A DNA stretch of 42,504 bases from Colivivens sp963594655 (GTDB taxonomy: Bacteria > Bacteroidota > Bacteroidia > Bacteroidales > Bacteroidaceae), in assembly GCA_963594655.1 (NCBI GenBank), contig CAVBFD010000015.1, positions 1 through 42,504 of the forward strand. The letters are read 5' to 3'. Positions within the stretch are counted from its first letter, which is position 1. Every line of letters starts with the position of its first letter. Of the stretch, positions 26,524 through 35,087 are shown piece after piece. Position numbers and translations under genes: made by a program. The notes under the pieces are model-generated. The model saw only the letters and a program-made list of their open reading frames with translations, searched no databases and was not told where the DNA came from.

Positions 26524-27591
26524 TCATGAAGCGGAGTCCTTCCCGAAGAACTTGACGGTAGAGAACAGTTCCGACCTTAAAAGATAGCCAATCAGCACTA
26601 TTGTGGAAAGAATAAGCATACTTGCCACGAATATCATGCGCTTGGGTCCTGACGGACGTACCGGGACAGACGCGTTCTGGAGTACAGTGAACGCGGGGGT
26701 ACTCTCCTGTATCTTGGCCCTTGCTGTCTGCAGTTGAGTGGTCATCACCGTGTAGGCGTTATACTTCAACGACATGTCGTTCTCCAGTTCGTCCCTTTCG
26801 GAGATGAACGACTGCAGTATGATGTTCTGGTGCGCGTCGCAGTAACTGCTGTACCTGTCCAGAGCCTGTTGATACTCCTTCCGGGCAGTGTCGACAAGCG
26901 ACTCGTAGTATGCGAAATCCTTCCTCGCCTTACTTGTACGGTAGTCCGTGATGAACGTCTGAAGGTGCGCGCTTACAGAATCGGCAAGCGTGGCAGACAC
27001 AAGCGGGTCCTGTGAGGTGACACGTATTCTGAAACAGCTTGTCTTCGCGTCCACAATACAGAAGATGTCGCCCTTGAGTTTTTCCACGAGCGCGTCCTGC
27101 CGCTCCGTAAGGTGGAACGGATTGACCTTGCGCACGGTGTCAACATCCAGGCCTTCACCGTCAGTCAGTTCCTTTATCTTCTTTTTCACCCACATGAAAG
27201 GTATGTTGTAGAAGGCTGTCTTCTGGCACTCTGACTCATAGGTGTACAAATCCGTCTCAATCTCTCCGTCAACCGTCTTCACAGGGATGTCGAACAGCCC
27301 CACGATAAAGTCATTGGATGACATCAAGTCGGGATACAGCTCCGGATAGATGGCGTCAGTGGTGGCGCCTGAACCCAGATTGAAACCGAACGAAGAGGCG
27401 ATGGAACTAAGTCCGCCCAATGCGTCCTGCGAGTTGACTTCAGGAGCCAACAACACTTCAGCCGTATAGAACCGCGGCTGCGGCAAGATGTAGGTGCAAG
27501 AGAGGACAAAAACAATTATCCACACCTTGATGAAGAGGCGTTTTCCCGTATAGAGTTTTCTCCAGATATCCTTTATTCTTATTGAATTCAT
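26524..27591 (-). CDS. Wzz-type chain-length determinant, no kinase domain
   Basis: A 355-residue inner-membrane protein of the polysaccharide co-polymerase family. One membrane helix lies near the N-terminus (about 20-36, IKVWIIVFVLSCTYIL) and one near the C-terminus (about 325-343), preceded by the Pro-rich PVRPSGPKR typical of Wzz. Between them is a periplasmic domain with a long coiled-coil-rich stretch (about 215-300). The cytoplasmic tail after the second helix is only about 12 residues, so the ATP-binding tyrosine-kinase part found in Wzc is absent, and no separate kinase gene is in the window. It follows the SLBB exporter by 46 bases, and sets polymer length together with Wzy. Confidence 0.87.
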   Translation of the reverse strand: MNSIRIKDIWRKLYTGKRLFIKVWIIVFVLSCTYILPQPRFYTAEVLLAPEVNSQDALGGLSSIASSFGFNLGSGATTDAIYPELYPDLMSSNDFIVGLFDIPVKTVDGEIETDLYTYESECQKTAFYNIPFMWVKKKIKELTDGEGLDVDTVRKVNPFHLTERQDALVEKLKGDIFCIVDAKTSCFRIRVTSQDPLVSATLADSVSAHLQTFITDYRTSKARKDFAYYESLVDTARKEYQQALDRYSSYCDAHQNIILQSFISERDELENDMSLKYNAYTVMTTQLQTARAKIQESTPAFTVLQNASVPVRPSGPKRMIFVASMLILSTIVLIGYLLRSELFSTVKFFGKDSAS

Positions 27592-27637
27592 ATCACATTC
27601 TGTCGATTAATTGTTATGGCCGGATCCGGCAGTCCTC

Positions 27638-30196
27638 CTATTTCAGCAGGTTTGAGATTGAGACCAGCATCGTCGCTATGGAAGCGGCGGAAGTACCCAT
27701 AGCCGAATATTCGGCGGTAGTCATCCTGTTCTTGTTCTTCTTTGAAGGCACCACAATCTGGCAACCCGGCTGCACGGCAGTCTTCGAGCGGTGGCTTAAC
27801 AGTTCCACCGACCCGTTCATGTAGATGGCGTACACACGGCTCTTGCGGGCATTGTCGCCATAACCGCCGGCGCGCTTGATGTAATAGTTGAGCGACTCCC
27901 CTTCCCTGAAGTTCATGGTTATCGGGTACATCACGTCACCTGTTATCTTGACCGTGCTGGTGTATTGCGGCACGATGAGTTTGTCTCCGTCCCGGAGTGC
28001 CAGGTCCTCGACACCTCCCGGATCTTGTATGGCCTTTTCAAGGTCGATGGCCACGTTGGACGTAGTACTCAAGTCGAGCTTCATGTTGAGCAGGGTGTCG
28101 GCTTTCTCCAGGTCGAAGTTCTTGTCGCCCTGCATCGCCTCCTCGTAGAGGGAAATCTGCGAGGTGCGGAGCGTAGCCTCGTTCTGTTGCTTCTCCTCGT
28201 CGGTCATGCGGCGTTCCAGACGCGCGCCCTTGGCGTAAGCCAGGTCAGTGAGACCTCCGGCCGCCTTCACAAGGTCGCTCAACCTGTAGTTCTTGGTGGT
28301 CAGAGAGTATGAGCCTTCGAAATTGACCGATCCCGATACCTCCACGCTCTGCATCTCAGTGAATGTAGGACTCTTCCTCACCACCACCTCGTCGAACGGC
28401 TTCAACACGAAGCCCTGTTCACCGTCTATCACGAAACCGTCCTTCAGCGCGAACGAGTAGGTCTCCGAAATGACATCAGACTTGGCGGTGGACTTAGGGT
28501 CGTATACCCTGCGAAACACGTCCACCTTGGTGGTTGAGGCCGACGTGGTGAGTCCTCCCGCCTGCAGGACGATGTCCTCCAGTGTGGTGTTGTCGGCATA
28601 CTGGTAAGTGCCGGGGTACATCACCTCTCCGTCAATCTTTATAATCTGTTCCGTCACGTAGTCCTGACGGCTCGGGATATACAGCACATCGTTCTTCTGC
28701 AACGGGATGTCGGGAACAGACCCTTCGAGCAGTCCCTTGATGTCAACCGCAATCACCTCCAGAGTCTTGTCGGGTTTCTCGCGGTGCATCACGCCACGGT
28801 TGATGAAGGCATCCTCACGCACGCCCTCAGCCGCCAGAATCAAGTCACGCACCCCACTGATGTTCCCACCCATCTGGTACATGCCCGGATGGAACACAGC
28901 CCCGCGAATCTCCACCATGTTGGAGTAGCGGGCGACTACAGAGTCCACGTAAAGGGAGTCGCCGTCGCTCAACTTGAAACTGTTCATGTCGAACTCCTCG
29001 ACTGTGAAAATGGAGTATTCCGTTCCGCTCTTGCGGATGAGCCGTACATTCTTCTTGTAGGCGTCCCCGGCAAAGCCACCGGCATAGTTGATGACAGTGG
29101 AGACACTCTCGTCCTTCTTCATCTCGTAGAACATCGGTCGCTTGACACGTCCCTTAACCCTCACGAGACAGTCGTACGGACCGACCACGATGACATCATT
29201 GTCCTGCAGACGCACGTCACCGCTTGAATTACCGTTGAGGATATAGTCGTACACGTCGATGGACGCTATCTGTCTGCCCGACCTGTAGACCTTTATGTCA
29301 CGGAGCGTACCTATGTCGCTTATTCCACCAGCCGCATAGAGGGCGTTGAAAGAGGTGGACAATGAACTCAGTGTATATGTTCCAGGCACCTTCACCTCAC
29401 CCATCACCTGCACGATGATGGATCGGGTCTCGCCCAGCGACAGTTTGATGTCCGAACCCGAATAGTAGCGTCCCAAGCGCGCCGACAGCACGTCCTGCGC
29501 CTGTGCCACGGTAAGGTTTGCCAGTTTCACCGGGCCCACACCCTCAATGGTCACCGTACCGTCGGGAGAAATCGTACCCTCGAAAGTCTCCTGTGAGGCT
29601 CCCCACACATCGATGATTACTGCGTCACCCGCCCCGAGACGGTAGTTTGAGGGAGTCGCGATGTTGACGTTGGGCTGGAAAGTCAGTTCGGGATTGTTGA
29701 AGAGGTTGTGTCCGAACACCTGGTCCTCCTGGTCGCCGAGCATGTTCCTGTAATACAATAAGGAGTCGATGTCGAGGAAACCGATCTCACCGTTCAAGAG
29801 TTGCGTTTGTTCGTCCTGGGTGTAGCCATCCGTACCTTTCAGTCCGCGCGCCTTACTGCGCACCATATAGTTGTTCTGCTGCTGGTACGATTCGCCGCCA
29901 AGTTGCTTGTTGGTACGCAGACGGCTGGCCGACGGTGACGTTCCCGTGCCTGAGACCTCCACAGCCCCCAGCTGGTTCTGCTTCGCCTCCATGTTCTTCC
30001 TGATTCTCTTCAACTGCTGCACGGTCACACCCTTCTTCATGAGTTTCCGCACTATGTTCGCCTGGTTGTCGCCCTTGGCCTGCTGCTTGGTCACGAAGTC
30101 AATCACCTGGTCGTCGGTCATCGACTGGGCGTAAATGAAAGAGAGTTGGCAACCCATGATTGACAACAGGAAAAATATGAATATCCGTTTTATCAT
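27638..30196 (-). CDS. SLBB-domain polysaccharide export outer-membrane protein (Wza-like)
   Basis: An 852-residue exported protein. The ATG at 30196 begins a signal peptide (MIKRIFIFFLLSIMGCQLSFIYAQ); an upstream ATG at 30220 would add a charged leader. Residues about 25-150 are polar and Gln-rich. The Poly_export domain starts near 195 with YRLGAGDAVIIDVWG and DGTVTIEGVGPVKL, followed by several SLBB domains, each with the G-x-V-x-x-PG-x-Y pattern (GEVKVPGTYTL, GRVKRPMFYEM, GAVFHPGMYQM, GEVMYPGTYQY, GSVNFEGSYSL, GDVMYPITMNF). A last hydrophobic stretch (SAASIATMLVSISNLL) ends the protein. Wza-like proteins form the outer-membrane channel for the finished polymer. This long multi-SLBB form is usual in Bacteroidetes. 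The gene is 77 bases after the priming transferase. Confidence 0.92.
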   Translation of the reverse strand: MIKRIFIFFLLSIMGCQLSFIYAQSMTDDQVIDFVTKQQAKGDNQANIVRKLMKKGVTVQQLKRIRKNMEAKQNQLGAVEVSGTGTSPSASRLRTNKQLGGESYQQQNNYMVRSKARGLKGTDGYTQDEQTQLLNGEIGFLDIDSLLYYRNMLGDQEDQVFGHNLFNNPELTFQPNVNIATPSNYRLGAGDAVIIDVWGASQETFEGTISPDGTVTIEGVGPVKLANLTVAQAQDVLSARLGRYYSGSDIKLSLGETRSIIVQVMGEVKVPGTYTLSSLSTSFNALYAAGGISDIGTLRDIKVYRSGRQIASIDVYDYILNGNSSGDVRLQDNDVIVVGPYDCLVRVKGRVKRPMFYEMKKDESVSTVINYAGGFAGDAYKKNVRLIRKSGTEYSIFTVEEFDMNSFKLSDGDSLYVDSVVARYSNMVEIRGAVFHPGMYQMGGNISGVRDLILAAEGVREDAFINRGVMHREKPDKTLEVIAVDIKGLLEGSVPDIPLQKNDVLYIPSRQDYVTEQIIKIDGEVMYPGTYQYADNTTLEDIVLQAGGLTTSASTTKVDVFRRVYDPKSTAKSDVISETYSFALKDGFVIDGEQGFVLKPFDEVVVRKSPTFTEMQSVEVSGSVNFEGSYSLTTKNYRLSDLVKAAGGLTDLAYAKGARLERRMTDEEKQQNEATLRTSQISLYEEAMQGDKNFDLEKADTLLNMKLDLSTTSNVAIDLEKAIQDPGGVEDLALRDGDKLIVPQYTSTVKITGDVMYPITMNFREGESLNYYIKRAGGYGDNARKSRVYAIYMNGSVELLSHRSKTAVQPGCQIVVPSKKNKNRMTTAEYSAMGTSAASIATMLVSISNLLK

Positions 30197-30273
30197 TGAT
30201 TTGTTCTTTGCTTCCATCATCTGTTTCTATTATAAGGCTGATTGTTTTGGCGTTAAAGTCAAAGGAAAGAGTC

Positions 30274-30906
30274 TCAGGAGAAGGTCTTGCCTGTTATGAA
30301 GAAGAACAGGGTCTCCGTTATTATCTTCGCGTCCGTCCACAGACTGCGGTGACGGAGATAGTCGAGATCCATGTCGAGCCTACGCAACATCTTGTCCATA
30401 GTGTACGTGTAACCGTTGTGGATGGTAGCGTCCGATGTCATTCCCGGGCGACTCACATAAAGTTGTTCATAATCTGGGCGGAGTTCACATATGCGCTTGA
30501 TGAAGTAAGGCCGCTCCGGACGGTAGCCCACAAACGACATGTCCCCACGCAGGACATTGACCAGTTGCGGAAGCTCGTCGAGATGGTGCGAGCGCAGTAC
30601 CCTGCCGACACGTGTCAGCCGCTCATCGTCGTCCTGTGCCAGCTGCGGACCTTCGTCCTCTGCCCCAACCTTCATTGTCCTGAACTTCAATATATAGAAT
30701 GGCTTGCCGTGCAAACCTATCCTTTCCTGCTTGTACAGAACCGGGCCGGATCCCTCCCTCTTCAGTGTTATCACGATGGCGAGGAACAGCGGAGAGGTAC
30801 AAATAAGCCCTACCAGCGAGCCTATTATGTCAAAGACACGCTTCAATGCCATCTCCAGAGCGTTCATCCCATCTGTTGCTATCGTATTGTCAGATTCTCT
30901 TGTCAT
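30274..30906 (-). CDS. Priming phosphoglycosyl transferase (small PglC-like bacterial sugar transferase)
   Basis: A 210-residue monotopic membrane enzyme that starts repeat-unit synthesis by moving a sugar-1-phosphate from a UDP-sugar to undecaprenyl phosphate. The single hydrophobic segment (about 25-47, with SLVGLICTSP) is the re-entrant helix. Then come YKQERIGLHGKPF, KFRTM (74-78), the catalytic Asp110-Glu111 pair in HHLDELPQL, NVLRGDMSFVGYRPERP and SRPGMTSDATI. The long N-terminal region seen in WbaP/WcaJ proteins is absent, so it is the minimal form. It is the first gene of the polysaccharide locus, and two promoter-like sites lie upstream. The sugar cannot be told. Confidence 0.92.
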   Translation of the reverse strand: MTRESDNTIATDGMNALEMALKRVFDIIGSLVGLICTSPLFLAIVITLKREGSGPVLYKQERIGLHGKPFYILKFRTMKVGAEDEGPQLAQDDDERLTRVGRVLRSHHLDELPQLVNVLRGDMSFVGYRPERPYFIKRICELRPDYEQLYVSRPGMTSDATIHNGYTYTMDKMLRRLDMDLDYLRHRSLWTDAKIITETLFFFITGKTFS

Positions 30907-30962
30907 TACTTAATCAGTTTTGCGCTATGGCACACCAATCCGTACTCACGCCGTTATTCATA

Positions 30963-30970
30963 CAAACGTA
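30963..30970 (-). promoter_or_regulatory. Possible proximal -7 element for the polysaccharide locus
   Basis: Minus-strand TACGTTTG matches TAnnTTTG, 57 bases before the priming transferase ATG. No -33 partner is seen, so it is weaker than the site at 31061-31091. Confidence 0.3.
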
Positions 30971-31060
30971 AGTTCCGGTTATTTATTGTGAACTCCGTTA
31001 AATAAAACTGTAGCCTCCGCGGGCATCGGTAAACTGCCGGAGACGAGTCCAAAATTCGTG

Positions 31061-31091
31061 CAAAGGTACTACAAATTTGCCTATGCGCAAA
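31061..31091 (-). promoter_or_regulatory. Main promoter candidate for the polysaccharide locus
   Basis: Minus strand: -33 TTTG (31088-31091), a 19-base spacer, then -7 TACCTTTG (31061-31068) followed by C. Both boxes and the spacing fit the Bacteroidetes sigma consensus; this is the best promoter in the window. Transcription would begin near 31054, leaving a leader of about 150 bases. The leader could fold a hairpin from CTCCG/CGGAG plus GCA/TGC (about 31016-31043). Confidence 0.65.
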
Positions 31092-31132
31092 ACAATCGGA
31101 GCGATTTATGGTGTCAGGCAACAAAGAACACG

Positions 31133-31140
31133 TATCTTTG
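31133..31140 (+). promoter_or_regulatory. -7-like promoter element facing clpB
   Basis: TATCTTTG followed by C, about 30 bases before the ATG at 31170 of a very short frame and 433 bases before clpB. It faces away from the polysaccharide promoter. Confidence 0.35.
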
Positions 31141-31198
31141 CAGGAGGTTTATCAACTGCGACAACGACTATGGACAAAAGAATATTAAGCGGAGGTGA

Positions 31199-31435
31199 AG
31201 GCTGCCACCCGGAAGAACGTGGACAACTCATGTGTCATATTCCCAAGTAACGGTCTACCTCAACGACTCGCTCGTAGACCTCGACACGAAGGTAAGGGTG
31301 ACGCACAACGGCAAGATCCTCTTCTACGGAAAACTGAAACGGCTCAAGAGCAACCTGCAGTCGTCGCTTCAGGAAAGAGGCGACCCGAGGTACTGCTTCC
31401 CGGCAAAAGTAACAGTAAGCATCCCGAAGAGATAA
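31199..31435 (+). pseudogene. C-terminal tail of a larger lost gene
   Basis: After a TGA at 31196 the frame is open for 78 codons to a stop at 31433-31435. The usable part reads from GTG at 31232: VSYSQVTVYLND, then LVDLDTKVRV, THNGKILFYGKLKR and SLQERGDPRYCFPAKVTV. This is well-formed beta-rich sequence and resembles the C-terminal end of secreted Bacteroidetes hydrolase-like proteins, as far as I can recall; that attribution is unverified. Nothing of the rest of the gene is present, and the frame has no good start or Shine-Dalgarno. I read it as a remnant. Confidence 0.4.
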
Positions 31436-31572
31436 CCGAACGGACAATTTGTCGGAATAAACGCCATTTTGTCGCACACCTCCAGTTGTGGAACGGTCTT
31501 TGAAACTCCTTAGTCAGAAACTGGAATCCCTCCGGTTAGAGAAAAAAGAAGGAAGAAAGGAGTGACAAAGAT

Positions 31573-33654
31573 ATGAATACAGACAGTAACAATAACACCA
31601 AAGAGCAGAACCTTGAAGCTCTCAAGAAGTATGCTACGAACCTGATTGACGAGGCAAAACAGGGAAAGCTCGACCCGGTAATCGGACGTGACGACGAAAT
31701 CCGTAGGGTTCTGCAGATACTGAGCCGAAGGACAAAGAACAACCCTATCCTTATCGGTGAACCCGGTACGGGTAAGACAGCGATTGTGGAGGGACTGGCG
31801 CACCGTATACTGCGTGGCGACGTGCCGGAGAACCTGAAGGACAAGCAACTCTACTCACTCGATATGGGCGCGCTCATAGCCGGGGCGAAGTACCAGGGCG
31901 AGTTTGAGGAGCGGTTGAAGTCGGTCATCAACGCCGTCACCGAAAGCCAGGGAAACATCATCCTGTTCATCGACGAGATACACACCCTCGTAGGTGCGGG
32001 ACAGAGCCAGGGAGCCATGGACGCGGCCAACATACTGAAACCGGCGTTGGCGCGGGGCGAACTGAGGAGCATCGGTGCAACTACCCTCGACGAGTACCAG
32101 AAGTACTTCGAGAAGGACAAGGCGTTGGAGCGGCGGTTCCAGACAGTCATGGTGGACGAGCCTGACGTACCCAACAGCATCAGTATACTTCGGGGACTGA
32201 AGGAGAGGTACGAGAACCACCACAAGGTGCGAATCAAGGACGACGCCATCATCGCCGCCGTGGAACTCTCCAACAGGTACATCTCCGAGCGGTTTCTCCC
32301 CGACAAGGCCATCGACCTTATGGACGAGGCTGCCGCGAAGCTCCGTATGGAAAGGGACTCCGTGCCGGAGGAACTCGACGAGATAGAGCGTAAGTTGAAG
32401 CAGCTGGAAATTGAGCGCGCCGCCATCAAGCGTGAGGGCGACAAGGAAAAGCTGGAGCAGTTGAACGCGGAGATAGACTCCCTCAACGGACAGTTCAAGG
32501 TACTCAACGAGAAATGGCAGGCGGAGCGCAGTCTGGTGAACAAAATCCAACAGGACAAGGTACAGATTGAGCAGTTGAAGTTCGAGGCTGACAAGGCGGA
32601 GCGCGAGGGCAACTACGGTAAGGTGGCTGAGATACGCTACGGCAAGATACAGTCCATGCAGGAGGACATCAAGAAGATACAGACGGAACTCGCCAACACC
32701 CAGGGCGGCAACGCCATGATAAAGGAGGAGGTGACAGGCGACGACATCGCCGACGTGGTGAGCCGTTGGACAGGAATACCTGTGAGCAAGATGATGCAGA
32801 GCGAGAAGGACAAGCTGCTGCATCTGGAGGACGAGCTGCACCGCAGGGTCGTGGGACAGGACGAGGCCATCAAGGCGGTCAGTGACGCCGTGCGCCGTAG
32901 CCGCGCCGGACTGCAGGACCCGCGCCGGCCTATAGGCAGCTTCATATTCCTCGGGCCTACCGGCGTGGGCAAGACGGAACTGGCGAAGGCACTTGCCGAC
33001 TACCTCTTCAACGACGAGTCGCTGATGACCCGGATAGACATGAGCGAGTACCAGGAGAAGTACAGTGTGAGCCGACTCATCGGCGCCCCTCCGGGCTACG
33101 TGGGCTATGACGAGGGCGGACAACTGACGGAGGCGGTGCGCAGAAAACCGTACAGTGTCGTACTGTTCGACGAGATAGAGAAGGCGCACCCGGATGTGTT
33201 CAACACCCTGCTGCAGGTCCTCGACGACGGCAGGTTGACCGACAACAAGGGACGTACGGTGAACTTCAAGAACACCATCATCATCATGACCTCCAACTGC
33301 ACGGAAGAACAGTTGCACAAACTGATGAGACCTGAGTTCATCAACCGTATCGACGAGATTATCACCTTCAAGTCGCTCGACGAGGCGGAGATAAGGAAGA
33401 TTGTGACGCTCCAGATCAACGGGGTCAAGAAGATGCTGGAGGGCAACGGAGTGACGATGACCATCACCGACGCGGCCACGGACTTCATAGCGGAGAAAGG
33501 GTTCGACCCTCAGTTCGGTGCGCGTCCGGTCAAGAGAGCCATACAGAACTATCTGCTCAACGACCTGTCGAAGAAGATTCTCGACGGTTCTGTCTGCAAG
33601 GATTCCGACATCAAGGTGGATGTCAAGGACGGGGCTTTGGTATTCGGAAACTAA
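31573..33654 (+). CDS. clpB: ClpB-type protein disaggregase lacking the N-terminal domain
   Basis: A 693-residue Hsp100 chaperone. The ATG at 31573 has a good Shine-Dalgarno (AAAGGAG, 31556-31562, 10-base spacing). It begins directly at the linker before the first ATPase domain (LDPVIGRDDEIRRVLQIL), so the roughly 150-residue N-domain of standard ClpB is missing. Domain 1: Walker A GEPGTGKT (62-69), Walker B ILFIDEIH. Then a coiled-coil middle domain (about 258-375), which marks ClpB rather than ClpA or ClpC. Domain 2: Walker A GPTGVGKT (461-468), pore loop GYVGY (508-512), LFDEIEKAHP and the sensor MTSN (to residue 575). Between MTSN and RPEFINRIDE only ten residues remain, about 20 fewer than usual. 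No ClpP-binding loop is seen. ClpB solubilises aggregates with DnaK. A strong terminator follows. Confidence 0.93.
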   Translation: MNTDSNNNTKEQNLEALKKYATNLIDEAKQGKLDPVIGRDDEIRRVLQILSRRTKNNPILIGEPGTGKTAIVEGLAHRILRGDVPENLKDKQLYSLDMGALIAGAKYQGEFEERLKSVINAVTESQGNIILFIDEIHTLVGAGQSQGAMDAANILKPALARGELRSIGATTLDEYQKYFEKDKALERRFQTVMVDEPDVPNSISILRGLKERYENHHKVRIKDDAIIAAVELSNRYISERFLPDKAIDLMDEAAAKLRMERDSVPEELDEIERKLKQLEIERAAIKREGDKEKLEQLNAEIDSLNGQFKVLNEKWQAERSLVNKIQQDKVQIEQLKFEADKAEREGNYGKVAEIRYGKIQSMQEDIKKIQTELANTQGGNAMIKEEVTGDDIADVVSRWTGIPVSKMMQSEKDKLLHLEDELHRRVVGQDEAIKAVSDAVRRSRAGLQDPRRPIGSFIFLGPTGVGKTELAKALADYLFNDESLMTRIDMSEYQEKYSVSRLIGAPPGYVGYDEGGQLTEAVRRKPYSVVLFDEIEKAHPDVFNTLLQVLDDGRLTDNKGRTVNFKNTIIIMTSNCTEEQLHKLMRPEFINRIDEIITFKSLDEAEIRKIVTLQINGVKKMLEGNGVTMTITDAATDFIAEKGFDPQFGARPVKRAIQNYLLNDLSKKILDGSVCKDSDIKVDVKDGALVFGN

Positions 33655-33671
33655 CCTGCGACAGACACACT

Positions 33672-33720
33672 CACAGAAGAGGGGATGCTCCTTTTGGGAG
33701 CATCCCCTCTTCTGTGTTTT
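33672..33720 (+). terminator. Rho-independent terminator after clpB
   Basis: A perfect 20-bp stem (33672-33691 with 33697-33716) with a 5-base loop TTTTG, followed by TTTT. It lies 17 bases after the clpB stop and 10 bases before the end of the converging panD. The minus side lacks a T-run, so it mainly serves clpB. Confidence 0.9.
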
Positions 33721-33730
33721 CACGTACGTC

Positions 33731-34081
33731 TTACTTCACGACCCTGTTATGCCCGTCGGGGAATATCACCGTGGGCTTGAAGGTCTTCGCCTCCTCAAAG
33801 TCCATGAGGGCATAAGACATGATGATGCAGATGTCGCCCACCTGCACCTTACGCGCGGCGGCTCCGTTCAGGCAGACACAACCGCTGCCCCTCTCACCTT
33901 TTATAATATAAGTCTCAAAACGTTCTCCATTGTTGTTGTCCACAATAGCCACCTTCTCCCCCGCTATGAGGTTGGCGGCATCCATCAAGTCCTCGTCGAT
34001 GGTGATGCTCCCCATGTAATGAAGGTTCGCCTCGGTGATTGTGGCGCAATGAATCTTGGACTTCAGTACTTCTATCAGCAT
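33731..34081 (-). CDS. panD: Aspartate 1-decarboxylase proenzyme
   Basis: A 116-residue pyruvoyl enzyme that converts L-aspartate to beta-alanine for pantothenate and CoA synthesis. The self-cleavage site HYMGS is present (Gly24-Ser25; Ser25 becomes the pyruvoyl group). Lys9 and the later Tyr in MSYALMD are also in the usual places, and the length matches the family (about 115-130). The gene start overlaps the panC stop by 7 bases, so the two are coupled, which joins both precursors' supply: PanD makes the beta-alanine that PanC uses. No panB is in the window. Confidence 0.97.
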   Translation of the reverse strand: MLIEVLKSKIHCATITEANLHYMGSITIDEDLMDAANLIAGEKVAIVDNNNGERFETYIIKGERGSGCVCLNGAAARKVQVGDICIIMSYALMDFEEAKTFKPTVIFPDGHNRVVK

Positions 34082-34965
34082 GTCTTGTATTTTATATTGT
34101 CAATCAACCTTACGGGAACTGCCCCGCAATAGACGGTGATGCAACCGACCACATAACGGGAGTCGTCCCAATTGTCGAGACTGGCAAGTGAGTCGCCGTC
34201 CACAATCTCGTAATACTGCACCTTCAGTCCGTCCACAGCGTCAATCTGGTCTATCACCCACTGCTTGGTCTCCTTCAGCGCGTGTTCCTTCGCATAGTCG
34301 AGACTCGCGAAAAGGGTCTTGGAGATGGCAAGTGCGGTCTTACGCTCGTCAGCGGACAACAGACTGTTGCGGCTCGACAGAGCCAGTCCGTCGGTCTCCC
34401 TCACGATGGGACAAGGACAGATTTCAAGAGGGAACTTCTTGTCGGCCACCATACGCTTGATGACCGCAATCTGCTGGAAGTCCTTCTCCCCGAAGTAAGC
34501 CCTGTCCGGCTCAACCATCATGAACAGTTTGCTTACCACCTGGCACACTCCGTTGAAGTGTCCCGGGCGGAACTGCCCCTCCATCACCTCGTCGGTGGGA
34601 GGATAACTGAACGAGCGTGTGTCCGGCTCGGGATACACCTCCTCCACTGAAGGCACGAACACAAGCAGTTCACTGCCCGAGTGTCCCTCCCCGCCCCTCA
34701 CACTGTCGAGTATCGACGAGAGGAGTTCACAGTCCTTATCGACCGTGCGCGGATAGTTGGCCAAATCATTCTTGTCGTTGAACTGTGTGGGATTGACGAA
34801 GACGCTCACCGCCGTGACATCGTTCTCCCTCAGGCTGCGGCCCACGAGAGACGCATGCCCCGCATGCAAAGCGCCCATTGTGGGAACAAGTCCTACTGAT
34901 TTTCCGTCTTTTTTGAAAGCGCCGAGTATAGCTTTCAAATCAGAGACAGTATTTACTACTTTCAT
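34075..34965 (-). CDS. panC: Pantothenate synthetase
   Basis: A 296-residue enzyme that joins pantoate and beta-alanine using ATP. The ATG at 34965 (MKVVNTVSDLKAILG) is chosen because a longer frame to 35016 would start upstream of the promoter-like element at 34998-35005. Motifs: PTMGALHAGHASLV (HxGH nucleotide-binding), FVNPTQFNDKNDLANYPRT, YFGEKDFQQ and ALSSRNSLLS, all in the right order. A glycine-rich insert (SVRGGEGHSGSELLV, about residues 88-102) makes the protein slightly longer than usual (about 280). Confidence 0.96.
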   Translation of the reverse strand: MKVVNTVSDLKAILGAFKKDGKSVGLVPTMGALHAGHASLVGRSLRENDVTAVSVFVNPTQFNDKNDLANYPRTVDKDCELLSSILDSVRGGEGHSGSELLVFVPSVEEVYPEPDTRSFSYPPTDEVMEGQFRPGHFNGVCQVVSKLFMMVEPDRAYFGEKDFQQIAVIKRMVADKKFPLEICPCPIVRETDGLALSSRNSLLSADERKTALAISKTLFASLDYAKEHALKETKQWVIDQIDAVDGLKVQYYEIVDGDSLASLDNWDDSRYVVGCITVYCGAVPVRLIDNIKYKTC

Positions 34966-34997
34966 TTTGATATTGTCTGTTTTTCCAAAAAACGGTG

Positions 34998-35005
34998 CAA
35001 AGTTA
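34998..35005 (-). promoter_or_regulatory. -7 promoter element for panC-panD
   Basis: Minus-strand TAACTTTG followed by C, 32 bases before the panC ATG at 34965. It decides against the longer panC frame. Confidence 0.55.
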
Positions 35006-35087
35006 GGAATATTCAATGAAACAAGGTGCGGATAATCACATATTTTTCGTTTTCAAGTCCAAAACAGTCCGTGTCCGCTCCTTAATA

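Larger units (their letters stand above)
30907..31572. other. 666-base region between the polysaccharide locus and clpB
   Basis: It holds the leader and promoters of the polysaccharide locus (30907-31091), a plus-strand promoter-like site at 31133-31140, a gene-tail remnant at 31199-31435, and about 130 bases before clpB with a purine-rich Shine-Dalgarno. A short palindrome GACAATTTGTC lies at about 31442-31452. No intact gene is seen. Confidence 0.6.

Noticed and set aside
30907..31200. tRNA or other structural RNA gene
   Set aside because: No T-loop or anticodon-arm pattern found here or in any other intergenic stretch.
31855..33723. 622-residue minus-strand frame
   Set aside because: It is the antisense shadow of clpB, which has all expected motifs; the shadow has Val/Leu-rich low-complexity text with no known family.
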